NCBI RefSeq assembly: GCF_002742625.1
Contig: NZ_PEBF01000001.1
Span: 3,162,001-3,226,000 of the forward strand
Reading direction: 5' to 3'
DNA from: Caulobacter sp. FWC2
Lineage (GTDB): Bacteria > Pseudomonadota > Alphaproteobacteria > Caulobacterales > Caulobacteraceae
Length of the DNA stretch: 64,000 nucleotides
Positions within the stretch are counted from its first letter, which is position 1. Every line of letters begins with the position of its first letter. A program made the translations under genes and the position numbers. Positions 32,672 to 39,850 of the stretch are shown here, one piece after another. The notes beneath the pieces were generated by a model, which ran no database searches, was not told the origin of the DNA, and saw only the letters and a program-made list of their open reading frames with translations.

Positions 32672-33586
32672 ATGATGGACGTCGCCATCGTCGTCGTCCG
32701 CTTCGTCCAGTTCGTCGGCGCGGCGGTCCTGTTCGGGACGCCGCTCTTCTTCCTCTATGGGATCGAGCGCGGGACGCCCGCTCGGTGGCTCAGGCCGATG
32801 GCGGCCGCGGGCGCGGCGCTGGTCGCGGTCGCCGCGGTCGCCGGCTTCGGCCTGCAGACCGCCGCCATGGCGGGCGATCCCTCGGCGGTGTTCGACCGCG
32901 AGACCCTGTCCGCCGTAGCAACGGGCAGCGCGTTCGGCGCCGGAATCCTCGCGAGACTTGCCTCCGCCGCCGTCGCACTCTTCGCCTGCCTGGTCCTGCG
33001 GGGTGGCTCGCGCCTGTGGCTGATCCTGTCGGCGCTCGGCGCCGTCGCGATGGCGAGCTTCGCCTGGACCGGTCACGGCGCGGCCGAGGCCGGGGTCGCC
33101 GGCCACATCCATGCGGCGGCGGATGTCGCGCATCTGCTGGCCGCCGGCGTCTGGTTGGGCGCGCTCGCCGCTCTCGCCGGATTGCTCACCCCAGGCCGGG
33201 CCGAGCCGCCTGGGAACGCCGCGACGCTCCATCGCGCCCTGGCGGGCTTCGCCGGCGTCGGAACGGCGGCTGTCGCCGTCATTCTGGCGAGTGGCCTCGT
33301 CAACAGCTGGTTCCTGGTCGGCCCCTCCCATCTCCTGGACATCGGCGCATCGGCCTATGGCTGGCTGCTGCTGATCAAGATCGGCGCCTTCGTGCTGATG
33401 CTCGGCCTGGCGGCGACCAACCGCTTCCATCTGACGCCCGACCTCGAACGCGGCCTGGCGTCCGGCAATGCAGCGGTCGCCCTGGCGGCGCTGCGGCGCA
33501 GCGTCCTTGCCGAAACGCTTGTCGGCCTTTTGGTCCTGGCCCTCGTCAGCGTTCTGGGGACCTTGCCCCCGGTCGCCGCTCAGTAG
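32672..33586 (+). CDS. copD: Copper transport membrane protein CopD
   Basis: A 304-residue protein with eight membrane segments and the CopD core TGHGAAEAGVAGHIHAAADVAHLLAAGVWLGAL, whose histidines line the copper path. It follows copC and probably imports copper into the cytoplasm or assists cuproprotein loading. ATG at 32672 or 32675. Confidence 0.92.
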   Translation: MMDVAIVVVRFVQFVGAAVLFGTPLFFLYGIERGTPARWLRPMAAAGAALVAVAAVAGFGLQTAAMAGDPSAVFDRETLSAVATGSAFGAGILARLASAAVALFACLVLRGGSRLWLILSALGAVAMASFAWTGHGAAEAGVAGHIHAAADVAHLLAAGVWLGALAALAGLLTPGRAEPPGNAATLHRALAGFAGVGTAAVAVILASGLVNSWFLVGPSHLLDIGASAYGWLLLIKIGAFVLMLGLAATNRFHLTPDLERGLASGNAAVALAALRRSVLAETLVGLLVLALVSVLGTLPPVAAQ

Positions 33587-33648
33587 GCTTGCGGGCCGAT
33601 GGCTCGCCGAGGCGTATAGCGAGTGAGGATGTGGCGGAGGAGCAGCCG

Positions 33649-33942
33649 ATGCAGGACGATCTGAATGAAGACCTCGCGGGGCTCGCCGCCGTCGGACCGG
33701 ACCGTTCGATGGCCGGGTTCGAGGACGGCGTAATGCGCGGCATCGCCGAGCGGCGGGAAGCCGCGCGCCAGTCGCGCATCTCTTCGGCCTATCGGACCGC
33801 CACGGTCAGCGTGGCGTTGGCGATCGGGGTGACGGCCGGCGGCCTGGCCGCAGCGACGGCGGCGACGCAGCCTCGCGAGGTCAACCCGTTCTCGACGGCG
33901 GCCCACCTTGCGCCATCGAACCTGCTCGAAGGCCGCCCGTGA
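33649..33942 (+). CDS. CnrY-like membrane anti-sigma factor
   Basis: A 97-residue protein: about 48 cytosolic residues rich in Asp/Glu/Arg, one membrane segment (TVSVALAIGVTAGGLAAATAA, about 52-72) and a short periplasmic tail. Length, topology and position before a CnrX-like sensor and an ECF sigma factor match CnrY, the 95-residue anti-sigma of the Cupriavidus cnrYXH operon. A GGAGGAG site precedes the ATG. The stop overlaps the next start. Sequence identity to CnrY is not obvious by eye; the call rests on architecture. Confidence 0.7.
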   Translation: MQDDLNEDLAGLAAVGPDRSMAGFEDGVMRGIAERREAARQSRISSAYRTATVSVALAIGVTAGGLAAATAATQPREVNPFSTAAHLAPSNLLEGRP

Positions 33943-34379
33943 AGCCGTTGCGCAACCTGATCCTCACGGTGGCGCTGTCGGTCGTGGCTGCGACCGCCGG
34001 CGCTTGGGGCGTGGCCCACATGGTCCTGCACCGCGCCGAGCCGGCGACGGCGTTCCACCAGATGCTGCACAAAGACCTGCATCTGACCGCCGATCAGGAT
34101 CGCCGGATCGAGGGGCTGGAGCAGGCCTACGCTATCCGTCGGCGAGCCCTCGAAGCCCAGATGCGCGGGGCCAACGCCGATCTGGCCGAGGCGCTGAAGC
34201 AGGGGCACGCCTACACGCCCGCCGTCCAGCAGGCCGTCGACCGCTCGCACGCCGCCATGGCCGAACTGCAGAAGGCGACGATCCTGCATGTGCTGGCGAT
34301 GCGCCAGGTCCTGACACCGGACCAGGCCGCCCGGTTCGACGAGACCATGGCGAAGGCGCTCACCGAAGACACGCCGTGA
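33939..34379 (+). CDS. CnrX-like periplasmic metal sensor
   Basis: A 146-residue protein with an N-terminal membrane anchor (about 7-29) and an all-helical sensor domain. It has His40, His44, Glu61, His117 and Met121 (HQMLH, EQAY, HVLAM). The CnrX nickel/cobalt ligands are His42, His46, Glu63, His119 and Met123, so all five recur with the same offset of two. It should release the anti-sigma factor on metal binding. It is coupled by overlap to both neighbours (ATGA and GTGA). Confidence 0.85.
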   Translation: MKPLRNLILTVALSVVAATAGAWGVAHMVLHRAEPATAFHQMLHKDLHLTADQDRRIEGLEQAYAIRRRALEAQMRGANADLAEALKQGHAYTPAVQQAVDRSHAAMAELQKATILHVLAMRQVLTPDQAARFDETMAKALTEDTP

Positions 34380-34960
34380 CCACATCCCCGGATCGCCCGG
34401 ACGCCGAGCTGGCGCGCGCGGCGGCCAGCGGGGACGAGCGCGCCTATGCCGAACTGGTCCGGCGTCACAAGGATGGGCTCTACCGCCTGCTGCGCCGCTA
34501 CGTCGGCGATCCCGACGACGCCTACGAGGCCGCCCATGAGGCGTTCATCGCCGCCTGGAGCGCCCTGCCTCGCTACGACCCGAACCGGCCCTTCGGCGCC
34601 TGGCTAAAGACGATCGCCATCAACAAGGCCCGCGACCGAGCCCGACGCCTCGCGGTCCGCCGCTTCTTCTTCGGCTCCAAGAGCCTGGAGGACAGCGGCG
34701 CTCTGGAGGTGGAGGATGGCGGCGAGGCCGCCGATGCGACGGTGATGGCGACCCAGCGCCGGGGCGCGCTCGACCAGGCGATCGCAGGCCTTCCCGACGG
34801 TTTGCGCGGGCCGCTGATCCTGACGGCGTTGGAGGGATGCTCGCACCAGGAGGCCGGCGACATCCTGGGGCTATCGGCCAAGACCGTCGAGATGCGCGCC
34901 TATCGGGCCCGCAAGCTCCTGGCCGAAACAGTTCCCGCCAATTACCGCGACGGCGATTAG
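34376..34960 (+). CDS. ECF sigma factor, CnrH-like
   Basis: A 194-residue ECF sigma factor beginning with GTG at the CnrX-like stop. Region 2 (ELVRRHKDGLYRLLRRYVGDPDDAYEAAHEAFIAAWSAL) and region 4 (CSHQEAGDILGLSAKTVEMRAYRARKLL) are complete. A linker with an acidic stretch lies between. It should be held by the membrane anti-sigma and activate the copper genes, and probably its own operon through the copC promoter. Confidence 0.92.
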   Translation: MTTSPDRPDAELARAAASGDERAYAELVRRHKDGLYRLLRRYVGDPDDAYEAAHEAFIAAWSALPRYDPNRPFGAWLKTIAINKARDRARRLAVRRFFFGSKSLEDSGALEVEDGGEAADATVMATQRRGALDQAIAGLPDGLRGPLILTALEGCSHQEAGDILGLSAKTVEMRAYRARKLLAETVPANYRDGD

Positions 34961-34981
34961 TCGATGGGCCTGGCGCCGACC

Positions 34982-35386
34982 TCAGCTCTGAAACGCCGCG
35001 ATGATCGGGCACGGGCCAGCAGAGCCGGCGCCGCAGGCCCGGGCCAGGCGCTCAAGCGACGTGCGGGCCGTCTGCAGCTCGGCGATCCTGGCGTCCAGGG
35101 CGGCGAGCCTCTCATGGGCCAGTTCGCGCGCCCGGGTCCGATCCTCGGTGGCGTCGAGTGCCAGGAGCTCGCCGATCTGCTCCAGGGTGAAGCCCGCGGT
35201 CTGCGCGGCCTTGATGAAGCGCAGCCGCCGGACCGCCTCGTCGTCGTAACGCCGAGCCCCACCTCCGAGCCCGCCGCTGTCTGGCCGGTCCGGCGTCTCC
35301 AGGAGGCCGCGGCGTTGATAATAGCGGACTGTCTCGACACCGACGCCGCCTTCGCGCGCCAGGGCCGCAATCGTTCGCGAGGCCAT
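34982..35386 (-). CDS. MerR-family regulator resembling mercury MerR but lacking one Hg ligand
   Basis: A 134-residue MerR protein: TIAALAREGGVGVETVRYYQRRGLLETP, long dimerisation helix, and C-terminal ACGAGSAGPCP. The two C-terminal cysteines correspond to Cys117 and Cys126 of Tn21 MerR, though spaced eight rather than nine apart. The region of Cys82 (LLALDATEDRTRARELA) has no cysteine. Hg(II) sensing in its usual three-Cys form is therefore unlikely. No merT, merP or merA follows. It is divergent from the glutaredoxin-MauE gene, sharing a mer-like operator. Confidence 0.88.
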   Translation of the reverse strand: MASRTIAALAREGGVGVETVRYYQRRGLLETPDRPDSGGLGGGARRYDDEAVRRLRFIKAAQTAGFTLEQIGELLALDATEDRTRARELAHERLAALDARIAELQTARTSLERLARACGAGSAGPCPIIAAFQS

Positions 35387-35389
35387 GCC

Positions 35390-35420
35390 TTGACTCCGTA
35401 CTACGGTACGGAACCTACAT
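35390..35420 (+). promoter_or_regulatory. mer-type promoter/operator
   Basis: TTGACT (35390-35395), then a 19-bp spacer with the perfect repeat TCCGTAC-TACG-GTACGGA (35395-35412), then CTACAT as -10 (35415-35420). This is close to the Tn21 merT promoter (TTGACTCCGTACATGAGTACGGA). The MerR start codon lies 4 bp away on the other strand, so the regulator controls itself as well as the plus-strand gene. Confidence 0.85.
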
Positions 35421-35455
35421 GGGGCGGGTAGGATTGAAAGCAACAGGTGACGATC

Positions 35456-36208
35456 ATGCCCAAAAGCCTTGCCAAGACAGCCACCCTCTATCGAATGGTG
35501 ATGCCCGAGCACACCTGCCCCTATGGCCTGAAGGCCCGGGCCTTGCTGAAGCACAAGGGCTATGCGGTCGACGACCACTGGCTGAGAACACGTGCTGAGA
35601 CGGACGCCTTCAAGGCGGAGCATGGGGTGAAGACCACGCCCCAGACCTTCATCGATGGCGAGCGGATCGGCGGCTACGACGACCTGCGCCGCCATTTCGG
35701 CCTGAAGGTTCGCGACCCCAAGACCGTGACCTATACGCCGGTGCTGGCGGTGTTCGCCGTCACCGCCTTGATGGGGCTGGCGCTGAGCTACGCGAGCTTC
35801 GGCTCGGCCCTGACCATGCGGGCCGGCGAGTGGTTCATCAGCCTGTCGATGATGGCCTTGGCGATGCTGAAACTGCAGAACGTGGAGAGTTTCTCGACCA
35901 TGTTCCTAAACTACGACCTGCTGGCGCGGCGCTGGATCCCTTACGGCAAGATCTATCCCTTCGCCGAGCTTGGCGCAGGCGCGCTGATGACGGCCGGCGC
36001 CCTCACCTGGCTTTCGGCCCCGGTCGCGCTGTTCATCGGCGGGATCGGCGCGGTCTCAGTGGTCAAGGCGGTCTACATCGACAAGCGCGAGCTGAAATGC
36101 GCCTGCGTCGGCGGCGACAGCAACGTGCCGCTGGGCTTCCTGTCGCTGACCGAGAACCTGATGATGATCGCCATGGCGGTCTGGATGTTGGCGATGACGT
36201 TCGGATGA
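35456..36208 (+). CDS. Glutaredoxin-MauE fusion membrane protein
   Basis: A 250-residue protein. Residues 10-85 form a glutaredoxin with a CPYG active site (one cysteine, not CPYC), TTPQTFIDGERIGGYDDL. Residues 95-250 form a MauE/DoxX-type domain with four membrane segments and a KCACVGGDSNVPLGF motif. Such proteins are thought to move reducing power or handle thiols at the membrane. The ATG at 35456 has an AGGTGA site; the upstream GTG (35447) is possible. It is driven by the mer-type operator. Confidence 0.85.
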   Translation: MPKSLAKTATLYRMVMPEHTCPYGLKARALLKHKGYAVDDHWLRTRAETDAFKAEHGVKTTPQTFIDGERIGGYDDLRRHFGLKVRDPKTVTYTPVLAVFAVTALMGLALSYASFGSALTMRAGEWFISLSMMALAMLKLQNVESFSTMFLNYDLLARRWIPYGKIYPFAELGAGALMTAGALTWLSAPVALFIGGIGAVSVVKAVYIDKRELKCACVGGDSNVPLGFLSLTENLMMIAMAVWMLAMTFG

Positions 36209-36315
36209 ACCCGGCTGGATGCAGCTTCGCTTCGGCGTAAGCGTTGGTCTGCGAAGGCAAGCGGGGTCGAACCGCCCAGAACCGCTCTTGCTCGGACCAG
36301 CCCGAAGGAAAATCC

Positions 36316-36933
36316 ATGACCAGACCCGCAAGCCGGCGCCAGCAAGCAGAAGCCAAAGCCGCCGCCGTCGCTGACGCCAAGTCGGTTTCGCCCGATGTGC
36401 CGGCGCGGATCGGCTCGACACCGGCCACGAAATTCCGTGGCAATCCGGCGATCTTCGGAAGACTGGTCGAGGATCATGACAAGCATCGGGCGCTTCTGGC
36501 GATGATCGAGGCGACGGGCCCCAAGGACCCCGCTCGAAAGACACTCTTCGAGGAATTCGTCCGCGACGTTCACGGCCATGCCGCGGCCGAGGAGCAGGCG
36601 CTTTGGTCCACCGTAATGCGCAACCCGGAGACCACCGAGTTCGCGCGCCATGCCGTCGGCGATCACCACAAGCTGGACAAGCTGGACAAGCTGATGGCTG
36701 ACGCCGCCGCGCGCGACATCACCGGCGCGGGATGGCTGCGCCACTTCGCGGCGCTGAAGGCAGAGTATCTCGACCACATCCTCGAGGAGGAAACGGAGCA
36801 GTTCGTCGAAGCCGAAAAGACCCTATCGGACAGCGACCAGCGCTACATGCGAGGCGTGTTCAACCGGCGCAAAAAGGCCGAGAAGGCTGCCGCGGTGATA
36901 GAGAAGGAGATCGCGCTTACACCGATCGCCTGA
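36316..36933 (+). CDS. Hemerythrin-domain protein
   Basis: A 205-residue protein with a basic Ala-rich start (MTRPASRRQQAEAKAAA), then a hemerythrin-like four-helix domain: LVEDHDKHRALL, DVHGHAAAEEQALW, FARHAVGDHHKLDKL and EYLDHILEEETEQFVEA. The His/Asp/Glu set fits a di-iron centre. It could bind oxygen or iron, or sense redox state. GAAGGA precedes the ATG. Confidence 0.85.
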   Translation: MTRPASRRQQAEAKAAAVADAKSVSPDVPARIGSTPATKFRGNPAIFGRLVEDHDKHRALLAMIEATGPKDPARKTLFEEFVRDVHGHAAAEEQALWSTVMRNPETTEFARHAVGDHHKLDKLDKLMADAAARDITGAGWLRHFAALKAEYLDHILEEETEQFVEAEKTLSDSDQRYMRGVFNRRKKAEKAAAVIEKEIALTPIA

Positions 36934-36997
36934 TGATCCGATAGAACCGCCCATCGCGATCTGGCTCAGCTTGCAAGTTATCGCGTTCGCCTATATA

Positions 36998-37017
36998 TTG
37001 ACCGTAATATCGGTCAA
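36998..37017. promoter_or_regulatory. Operator of the RES/Xre toxin-antitoxin operon
   Basis: TTGACCG-TAATAT-CGGTCAA is a perfect 7-bp inverted repeat directly ahead of the AAAGGAG ribosome site of the antitoxin, overlapping the AT-rich (TATATATTG) promoter region. It is typical of autorepression by an antitoxin dimer. Confidence 0.65.
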
Positions 37018-37028
37018 AGGAGCGGCAG

Positions 37029-37457
37029 ATGACTCAAGCGGCGAAGGCGCCCCAGGGCCCGGCCCGAGCCCGTAAGACTGTCCGTCACGCCGCGACCGGG
37101 CGCTTCACCATCACCAGCCTGATGGACGAATGGGGCGCGGTGAAGGTCGATGACGTCGCTGAGGCCTTCAGCATGTCCAAGGCCCAACTCGCCGACACCG
37201 CCGGACTTGGCCGGGAGGTTTTCCAGAAATCGAGCCGCCGCGACGGCCCCAAGGCGCAGAGCCGGGTTCGCGAGATGCTGGAGATCATCAACCTCGTCCA
37301 GGGCTGGGCCGGCGGCGCCGCGCAGGCCATGGCTTGGTACCGCGCCGAGCCGATCCCGGCCTTCGGCGGCCGCACCGCCGAAGCCTTAGTGAAGTCTGGT
37401 GAGGCGACAGCCGTCCGCGACTATGTCGACCACCTGGCGACCGGCGGCTACGCTTAG
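37029..37457 (+). CDS. Xre/MbcA/ParS-type antitoxin (DUF2384)
   Basis: A 142-residue antitoxin: N-terminal basic segment, an Xre-like DNA-binding part (VDDVAEAFSMSKAQLADTAGLGREVFQKSSRRD) and the C-terminal toxin-binding DUF2384 domain (WYRAEPIPAFGGRTAEALVKSGEATAVRDYVDHLATGGYA). It neutralises the RES toxin encoded 13 bp downstream and probably represses the operon through the palindrome at 36998. Confidence 0.92.
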   Translation: MTQAAKAPQGPARARKTVRHAATGRFTITSLMDEWGAVKVDDVAEAFSMSKAQLADTAGLGREVFQKSSRRDGPKAQSRVREMLEIINLVQGWAGGAAQAMAWYRAEPIPAFGGRTAEALVKSGEATAVRDYVDHLATGGYA

Positions 37458-37470
37458 ACGCGCGCCTTCT

Positions 37471-37989
37471 ATGCGGTTCAAAGGCGAGGCCTTCCGGGCG
37501 CACGACCCGAACTGGTCGTGGACGCCGCTTTCAGGCGCCGGCGCGGCGCTGAAGGGCCGACGCTTCAACTGGCCGGGCCTGGAGACTCTTTACCTCTCCC
37601 TGAGCTTCAAGACGGCCTTTCGCGAGGTCTCCGCCGGCTTCGCCCACAGGCTGACACCCTATGTCCTGTGCAGCTACGATGTGGACTGCGAGAACATCTG
37701 CGACCTGCGCACCGAAACGCTTCGCACCGACAACGCCGTGGCGCAGAGCGACCTTGCCTGCGCCTGGGGCGACGCTCTCATCGCCGGCCGCGAGCCCGCG
37801 TCCTGGGGCGTGGTCCGACGCCTGATGGCGAACGGCTCCGCCGGCATGCTTGTCCCCAGCTTCGCCAACGGCGCGACCGACGACGACCAGAACCTGATCC
37901 TATGGCGCTGGGGTTCCGTCCTGCCGCACAAGGTCACGGTCTACGACCCGACCGGAAAGCTGCCCAGGAACCAGCTATCTTGGTCGTAG
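37471..37989 (+). CDS. RES-domain toxin
   Basis: A 172-residue RES protein with the three family residues: Arg in GRRFNWPG, Glu in FKTAFREV and Ser in LVPSFANG. RES toxins deplete cellular NAD+ by cleaving it. Length and order (antitoxin first) match known RES/Xre pairs. ATG at 37471; no better upstream start is present in this frame. Confidence 0.92.
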   Translation: MRFKGEAFRAHDPNWSWTPLSGAGAALKGRRFNWPGLETLYLSLSFKTAFREVSAGFAHRLTPYVLCSYDVDCENICDLRTETLRTDNAVAQSDLACAWGDALIAGREPASWGVVRRLMANGSAGMLVPSFANGATDDDQNLILWRWGSVLPHKVTVYDPTGKLPRNQLSWS

Positions 37990-38011
37990 CGAGCTTAATT
38001 TTGAACCTATA

Positions 38012-38064
38012 GGTTATCGGCGCGACGCGAAGACATAATCTCTGGGTTATCGCTTTGGGTTATC
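38012..38064 (+). repeat. Three GGTTATC repeats
   Basis: GGTTATC occurs at 38012, 38045 and 38058, the last two within GGGTTATCGCTTTGGGTTATCC. They lie in the 140-bp gap after the RES toxin, between convergent genes. They may be protein-binding repeats or chance; no pairing structure is obvious. Confidence 0.3.
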
Positions 38065-38132
38065 CTGCGGTCTCCAGTCGCGCCGGCAGCCCCACGCTTC
38101 AACCTCCCGTTCCAAGGCGCTTTCAAGTGCGT

Positions 38133-38915
38133 TCAGGCGCCTCCCGAGGCGCGCCAGCCGACGTAGGCGGCAGTGGCTAGCACCATGACCGCGAACACCC
38201 GCCGCGCAGCGTCGGCGTGGCCGGCCAGGGCCTTCGCCAAGGGCATGCCGGCGATTGCGCCAGCGACGCCGCCCACAACCAGCGCGCCCAGAACGGGGAC
38301 ATTCACGAAGCCGCCTGCAGCGTAGCTTACGCTGGTGGCGGCTCCGAACAGGACGACGGAGACGAGGGAGGACGCAGCCGCGTTAGCCAGGGTCATACCC
38401 GTCGCGGCCATTAGGCCCGGCACGATGAGAAAGCCGCCACCGATGCCGAAGAAACCTGCCGCCAGCCCGGTCAGGAGGCCTGCGGGCGCAAGCTTGAGCG
38501 TGAGGGATGACGTCAGATGGGCGTCCGGATTTCCCGCGACCTTTTTGGGGAGCATCATCGAGATGGCGACGATCGCCATGGCGCCGGCGAACCAGAACAG
38601 CAGTCGCTCCCCGTTCATCTGCTTGGCCAGATGCGCGCCCGCCAGCGACCCAGCGAGTCCCGCCCCGCCGAAGACGAGGGCGCACGGCCATTTCACTCGG
38701 CCCGCACGGGCCTGGACGGCCAAGCCGGCTGCGGCGTTGACCGCAACCGCTGCAGCCGCGGTGCCGATCGCCACATGGGGATCGCGGACGCCAACAACGT
38801 AGACTAGCAGAGGGGTGGCCAGGACCGAGCCGCCACCGCCGAACACCGTCAGCAGCAGTCCGATGCCAGCGCCGCCGGCGACCGCCGCGACGTATGACCA
38901 GACGGCGGGATCCAT
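38133..38915 (-). CDS. tauE: TauE/SafE-family sulfite (sulfoacetate) exporter
   Basis: A 260-residue membrane protein with about eight segments and the TSUP core (FGGGGSVLATPLLVYVVGVRDPHVAIGTAAAAVAVNAA, FFGIGGGFLIVPGLM). It likely exports sulfite or another sulfur oxyanion. It is the last gene of the bigR-rhodanese-tauE operon, which points to sulfite made by the persulfide dioxygenase. Confidence 0.88.
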   Translation of the reverse strand: MDPAVWSYVAAVAGGAGIGLLLTVFGGGGSVLATPLLVYVVGVRDPHVAIGTAAAAVAVNAAAGLAVQARAGRVKWPCALVFGGAGLAGSLAGAHLAKQMNGERLLFWFAGAMAIVAISMMLPKKVAGNPDAHLTSSLTLKLAPAGLLTGLAAGFFGIGGGFLIVPGLMAATGMTLANAAASSLVSVVLFGAATSVSYAAGGFVNVPVLGALVVGGVAGAIAGMPLAKALAGHADAARRVFAVMVLATAAYVGWRASGGA

Positions 38916-38919
38916 TGGT

Positions 38920-39450
38920 TTAGACCCGCGCCGGCCGGTTCCAAGGCATGATCTGCAGAACGCTCGCCATGCCGCAATGTCCAGTGACCCCGGCGAACAT
39001 CAGGCCTGCCCCGACGAACGCTGAGACGCCGAAGAAGGCGGGGTGGACGGCAAAGCCGAGGCCGACGCCAGACAGGATAAGCACCCCGGCGGAGATCTGG
39101 ACTTGGCGCATGATCTCCAGCGGCGCCTTGCGATCTTCGACTACAGGCAGGCCAGCGGCGGCCCAGCCATCGACGCCGCCCTCCAGAACATAGGCCTGAC
39201 CCTCGACGAGCGCGGCAAGGCGATCATCATGGGCGCCGGTGCGCATTCCAGAGCGGCAGGTGAACACCACCTCGATGCCGTCACTCAGCGCGGGCGGCGC
39301 CGCGTTCAGATCGCCTAGGGGATGCGACCGGGCGCCCTTCACATGTCGACGGGCGAATTCGTCAGGCTCGCGGATGTCCACAAGGACGGCGCGCCCCGCC
39401 TTCAATCGTTCAGCGACGAGGCTTGGATTCAGGGCGAGGAGTTGGGTCAT
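38920..39450 (-). CDS. Rhodanese with membrane DUF2892 domain
   Basis: A 176-residue protein: rhodanese domain (LVDIREPDEFARRHVKGA, active-site loop CRSGMRTG) followed by a two-helix DUF2892 membrane domain (VQISAGVLILSGVGLGFAVHPAFFGVSAFVGAGLMFAG). It transfers persulfide sulfur at the membrane. Its start overlaps the BigR coding end by 41 bp. It is a typical BigR-regulon member. Confidence 0.9.
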   Translation of the reverse strand: MTQLLALNPSLVAERLKAGRAVLVDIREPDEFARRHVKGARSHPLGDLNAAPPALSDGIEVVFTCRSGMRTGAHDDRLAALVEGQAYVLEGGVDGWAAAGLPVVEDRKAPLEIMRQVQISAGVLILSGVGLGFAVHPAFFGVSAFVGAGLMFAGVTGHCGMASVLQIMPWNRPARV

Positions 39451-39787
39451 GGGGCGTCTTCATGTCTGGAGGACAGAAGATCTCGGCGAGCGTCGCCACC
39501 ACCTTGATCGCGGCAGGGTCTGAGATTCGGTACCAGATCGTCTGGCTTTCGCGACGCGTGGCCACGACGCCTTCCTCCCGCAGCACCGCGAGGTGTTGCG
39601 ACAGCGCGGACTGCGACAGACCGACGAGAGGCAAAAGCTCTCCCACCGAACGTTCGCCATCCGTCAGTTGGCACAAAATCATCAGCCGCCGTTCGTTGCC
39701 GAGCGCGCGAAGAAGCTTGGCGGCTTCTGCGGCGCTGGCCTCGAACCGGGTGATGTCGAAGTTCGCAAGATCGAACATGGGCCCCAT
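39410..39787 (-). CDS. bigR: BigR/SqrR-type ArsR-family persulfide sensor
   Basis: A 125-residue ArsR-type regulator (a second start at 39778 gives 122). The winged helix is LSQSALSQHLAVLREEGVV. Cys39 (MILCQL) and Cys105 (IFCPPD) are in the positions of the two redox cysteines in BigR and SqrR, which form a disulfide or tetrasulfide on persulfide stress and release DNA. It should repress itself, rhodanese-tauE and the divergent dioxygenase. Confidence 0.88.
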   Translation of the reverse strand: MGPMFDLANFDITRFEASAAEAAKLLRALGNERRLMILCQLTDGERSVGELLPLVGLSQSALSQHLAVLREEGVVATRRESQTIWYRISDPAAIKVVATLAEIFCPPDMKTPHDPTPRPESKPRR

Positions 39788-39797
39788 ATATTCAATA

Positions 39798-39812
39798 TTG
39801 CTAATTTAGCAA
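39798..39812. promoter_or_regulatory. BigR operator candidate
   Basis: TTGCTAA-T-TTAGCAA is a perfect palindrome in the AT-rich divergent region between bigR and the persulfide dioxygenase gene, 11-20 bp from the bigR start. AT-rich palindromes are typical BigR sites. It is placed to control both directions. Confidence 0.65.
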
Positions 39813-39850
39813 GATTGCATATTATTAGGTCGGCAGAGGATGCTTCCGAC

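Noticed and set aside
34982..36208. A mercury resistance (mer) operon
   Set aside because: The operator looks mer-like, but there is no merT, merP, merA or merB in the window, and the regulator lacks the Cys82 equivalent.
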